Shown: in pieces, positions 15,146 to 16,818 of the stretch | Position numbering within the stretch: the first letter of the stretch is position 1 | Layout: the number at the start of each line of letters is the position of its first letter | From: CAZUHK01 sp964620345 | Lineage (GTDB): Bacteria; Planctomycetota; Phycisphaerae; Phycisphaerales; Zrk34 | Assembly (NCBI GenBank): GCA_964620345.1 | Contig: CAZUHK010000047.1 | Location: 1-16,818, forward strand | Reading direction: 5' to 3' | DNA: 16,818 nucleotides | Position numbers and translations under genes: made by a program | The notes under the pieces: model-generated | What the model was told of the DNA's origin: nothing | The model's database searches: none | The model's input: the letters and a program-made list of their open reading frames with translations, nothing else

Positions 15146-16705
15146 ATGGGCAAGCTAACCGGATTCAAAGACTACAAGCGCAAGACCGTCCCTTACGCCA
15201 ACCCCAAGGCGCGGACGGCGCATTACAACGAGTTTCTTCAACCGGTCGATGAGAAACACCTCACGCGACAGGGCGCGCGTTGCATGGACTGCGGCATCCC
15301 GTTCTGCCAGACCGACACGGGCTGCCCGATCGACAACCTGATCCCCGAGTGGAACGACCTGGTGTTCAACGGGCGGTGGCGCGAGGCGCTGGACCGGCTG
15401 CACAAGACCAACAACTTCCCCGAGTTCACCGGTCGGGTCTGCCCCGCGCCGTGCGAGGGCGCGTGCACGCTGGGCATCATCGACCCGCCGGTGACGATCA
15501 AGAACATCGAAAACGCGATCATCGACCGCGGCTTCGAAGAGGGATGGGTCACGCCCCAGTCCCCGCCGCACCGCACCGGCAAGTCGGTGGCGATCATCGG
15601 CTCGGGCCCCGCGGGCCTCGCCGCCGCCGAGCAGCTCAACCGCGCCGGCCACCATGTCACCGTCTACGAACGCCACGACCGCATCGGCGGGCTGCTGATG
15701 TACGGCATCCCGAACATGAAGCTCGACAAGCGCACCGTCCAGCGCCGCATCGACCTCATGGCCGAGGCGGGGGTGGCGTTCGTCACCAACGCGTTCGTCG
15801 GCGGCAGCCAATCGACCCCCGCCGGCAGCGGACCCACAGACCCGAACATCCGGTACATCGACATCAATCAGCTCCGTGAGGACTTCGACGCGGTGCTGCT
15901 GGCGACCGGCTCGACCCGCCCGCGCGACCTGCCCGTGCCCGGACGCGAGCTCGATGGCATCCACTTCGCCATGGAGTTCCTCCACGCCAACACCAAGGCC
16001 CTGATGGACAGCGACTACGCCGACCGGTTCGACCCGCCGATCAGCGCCAAGGGCAAGGACGTGATCGTGATCGGCGGCGGCGACACCGGCACCGACTGCC
16101 TGGGCACGAGCATGCGCCACGGCTGCAGGTCGCTGGTCAATTTCGAGCTGCTCGATCGCCCGCCCGACGAACGCGCCCCGGACAACCCCTGGCCCCAGTG
16201 GCCGCGGATCCTGCGCACCGACTACGGCCACCAGGAGGCCGACGCGAAGTTCGGCCGCGACCCGCGCGTCTTCGCCATCCTCACCAAGCAGTTCATCGGC
16301 GACGACGAGGGCAAGCTGTGCGGCGTGAAAACCGTGCACATCCGTTGGAAGTTCCCGCCCGACGGCGGCCGGCCGAGCTTCGAGGAAGTGCCCGGCACCG
16401 AGCGCACCTGGTCGGCCCAGCTCGTGCTGCTGGCGATGGGCTTCCTGGGCCCCGAGAGCTACCTCGGTGAGCAACTGGGACTGGAAACCGACGACCGCTC
16501 GAACTTCAAGGCCCAGTACGGCCACTACGCCACGAGCGTCGAGGGCGTGTTCGCCGCCGGCGACTGCCGCCGCGGCCAGTCCCTGGTCGTCTGGGCCATC
16601 GCCGAGGGCCGCGGCGCGGCCCGGGCGATCGACATCTACCTCACCGGCGCCAGCGACCTCAACGCCCCGGACATGGCCGTGGACGAACCGGCGATGGCGG
16701 TCTGA
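15146..16705 (+). CDS. gltD: Glutamate synthase (NADPH) small subunit
   Basis: The protein has 519 residues, somewhat longer than the ~470-500 typical of GltD. It oxidises NADPH on FAD and passes electrons through 4Fe-4S clusters to GltB. The N-terminal cluster domain carries Cys46, Cys49, Cys54 and Cys60, then Cys99, Cys103 and Cys107. The FAD-binding Rossmann motif is Gly152-Ser-Gly-Pro-Ala-Gly157; the NADPH fold has Gly310-Gly-Gly-Asp-Thr-Gly315. The second FAD contact, Gly-Val-Phe-Ala-Ala-Gly-Asp-Cys, lies at 467-474. The opening Met-Gly-Lys-Leu-Thr-Gly-Phe-Lys-Asp-Tyr is the usual GltD start, so the 20 extra residues from the ATG at 15086 are a translated repeat, not protein. A short insertion near 219-236 (Gly/Ser/Pro-rich) looks like a surface loop. 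Subunit partner and operon neighbour is gltB, across the nuclease unit. Confidence 0.96.
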   Translation: MGKLTGFKDYKRKTVPYANPKARTAHYNEFLQPVDEKHLTRQGARCMDCGIPFCQTDTGCPIDNLIPEWNDLVFNGRWREALDRLHKTNNFPEFTGRVCPAPCEGACTLGIIDPPVTIKNIENAIIDRGFEEGWVTPQSPPHRTGKSVAIIGSGPAGLAAAEQLNRAGHHVTVYERHDRIGGLLMYGIPNMKLDKRTVQRRIDLMAEAGVAFVTNAFVGGSQSTPAGSGPTDPNIRYIDINQLREDFDAVLLATGSTRPRDLPVPGRELDGIHFAMEFLHANTKALMDSDYADRFDPPISAKGKDVIVIGGGDTGTDCLGTSMRHGCRSLVNFELLDRPPDERAPDNPWPQWPRILRTDYGHQEADAKFGRDPRVFAILTKQFIGDDEGKLCGVKTVHIRWKFPPDGGRPSFEEVPGTERTWSAQLVLLAMGFLGPESYLGEQLGLETDDRSNFKAQYGHYATSVEGVFAAGDCRRGQSLVVWAIAEGRGAARAIDIYLTGASDLNAPDMAVDEPAMAV

Positions 16706-16712
16706 GCCATCG

Positions 16713-16731
16713 CACCGCCCCGGCCGCGGTG
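16713..16731. terminator. Weak hairpin between convergent genes
   Basis: CACCGC (16713-16718) and GCGGTG (16726-16731) form a 6-bp GC stem with a 7-base loop between gltD and the minus-strand gene that ends at 16734. There is no T tract on either side, so intrinsic termination is doubtful. Confidence 0.25.
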
Positions 16732-16733
16732 GC

Positions 16734-16818
16734 TCACGCCAGGCCGCGCAGGTAGTAGACCCACCACGCCGCGACCTCGCGGGCCATGTAGTACGGCAGG
16801 GCGGTGAGCGTGTATCGC
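16734..16818 (-). CDS. Partial 3' end of an unidentified gene
   Basis: On the minus strand an open frame enters from the right edge and ends with TGA at 16734-16736, 28 bases past the gltD stop. The visible 27 residues read Arg-Tyr-Thr-Leu-Thr-Ala-Leu-Pro-Tyr-Tyr-Met-Ala-Arg-Glu-Val-Ala-Ala-Trp-Trp-Val-Tyr-Tyr and end Leu-Arg-Gly-Leu-Ala. The frame uses mostly G/C at third codon positions, as the neighbours do, and the aromatic, mildly hydrophobic composition would suit a membrane-associated tail. The family cannot be recognised from this fragment. Confidence 0.45.
   Translation of the reverse strand, partial: RYTLTALPYYMAREVAAWWVYYLRGLA

Overview
The window is a high-GC bacterial chromosome segment, most likely from the Planctomycetota and plausibly from Phycisphaerae. 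That lineage call is inference. It rests on a PEP-CTERM protein, a short pseudopilin beginning with an Ala-Phe-Thr-Leu-Val-Glu processing site and carrying a degenerate H-X9-DG-type tail, a bacterial HrpA helicase of full length, and very GC-rich codon use. No rRNA, tRNA, CRISPR array, prophage or classical IS transposase is visible.

Layout. (1) 18-887 (+) is a PEP-CTERM envelope protein gene. It converges on a minus-strand operon, and the two share a strong hairpin terminator at 915-948. (2) The minus-strand operon, read from 3823 down to 947, encodes a membrane-anchored helical protein, a pseudopilin, an ABC ATPase and an ABC-2 permease. Its junctions are a 4-bp ATGA overlap, a 3-bp gap and a 7-bp gap. 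(3) A 91-bp divergent region separates it from hrpA (3915-7829, +). (4) Just after hrpA lies an 89-bp nested palindrome (7860-7948) that looks like an inverted doublet of REP-type hairpins. (5) Next are a membrane-anchored coiled-coil protein (8123-8887) and a LysR-type regulator (9014-9940). (6) The last third is the NADPH-dependent glutamate synthase locus, gltB (10027-14652) and gltD (15146-16705). The two subunit genes are separated by a 484-bp unit: a small DUF559 (Vsr-like) endonuclease gene bracketed by ~43-bp imperfect terminal inverted repeats, each containing its own hairpin with identical 10-bp arms. (7) The 3' end of another minus-strand gene enters at the right edge (16734-16818).

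How it fits together. GltB takes the amide nitrogen of glutamine and GltD supplies electrons from NADPH, together making glutamate from 2-oxoglutarate. The upstream co-oriented LysR regulator could control this locus, as GltC does in Bacillus, but only position suggests this.

The most interesting object is the DUF559 unit between gltB and gltD. It has the architecture of a small mobile or selfish unit, analogous in layout to REP/RAYT systems but with a Vsr-type nuclease in place of a transposase. Its right end carries the likely ribosome-binding site of gltD, and its left end is complementary to that site. The REP-like doublet after hrpA is a second, independent repeat family.
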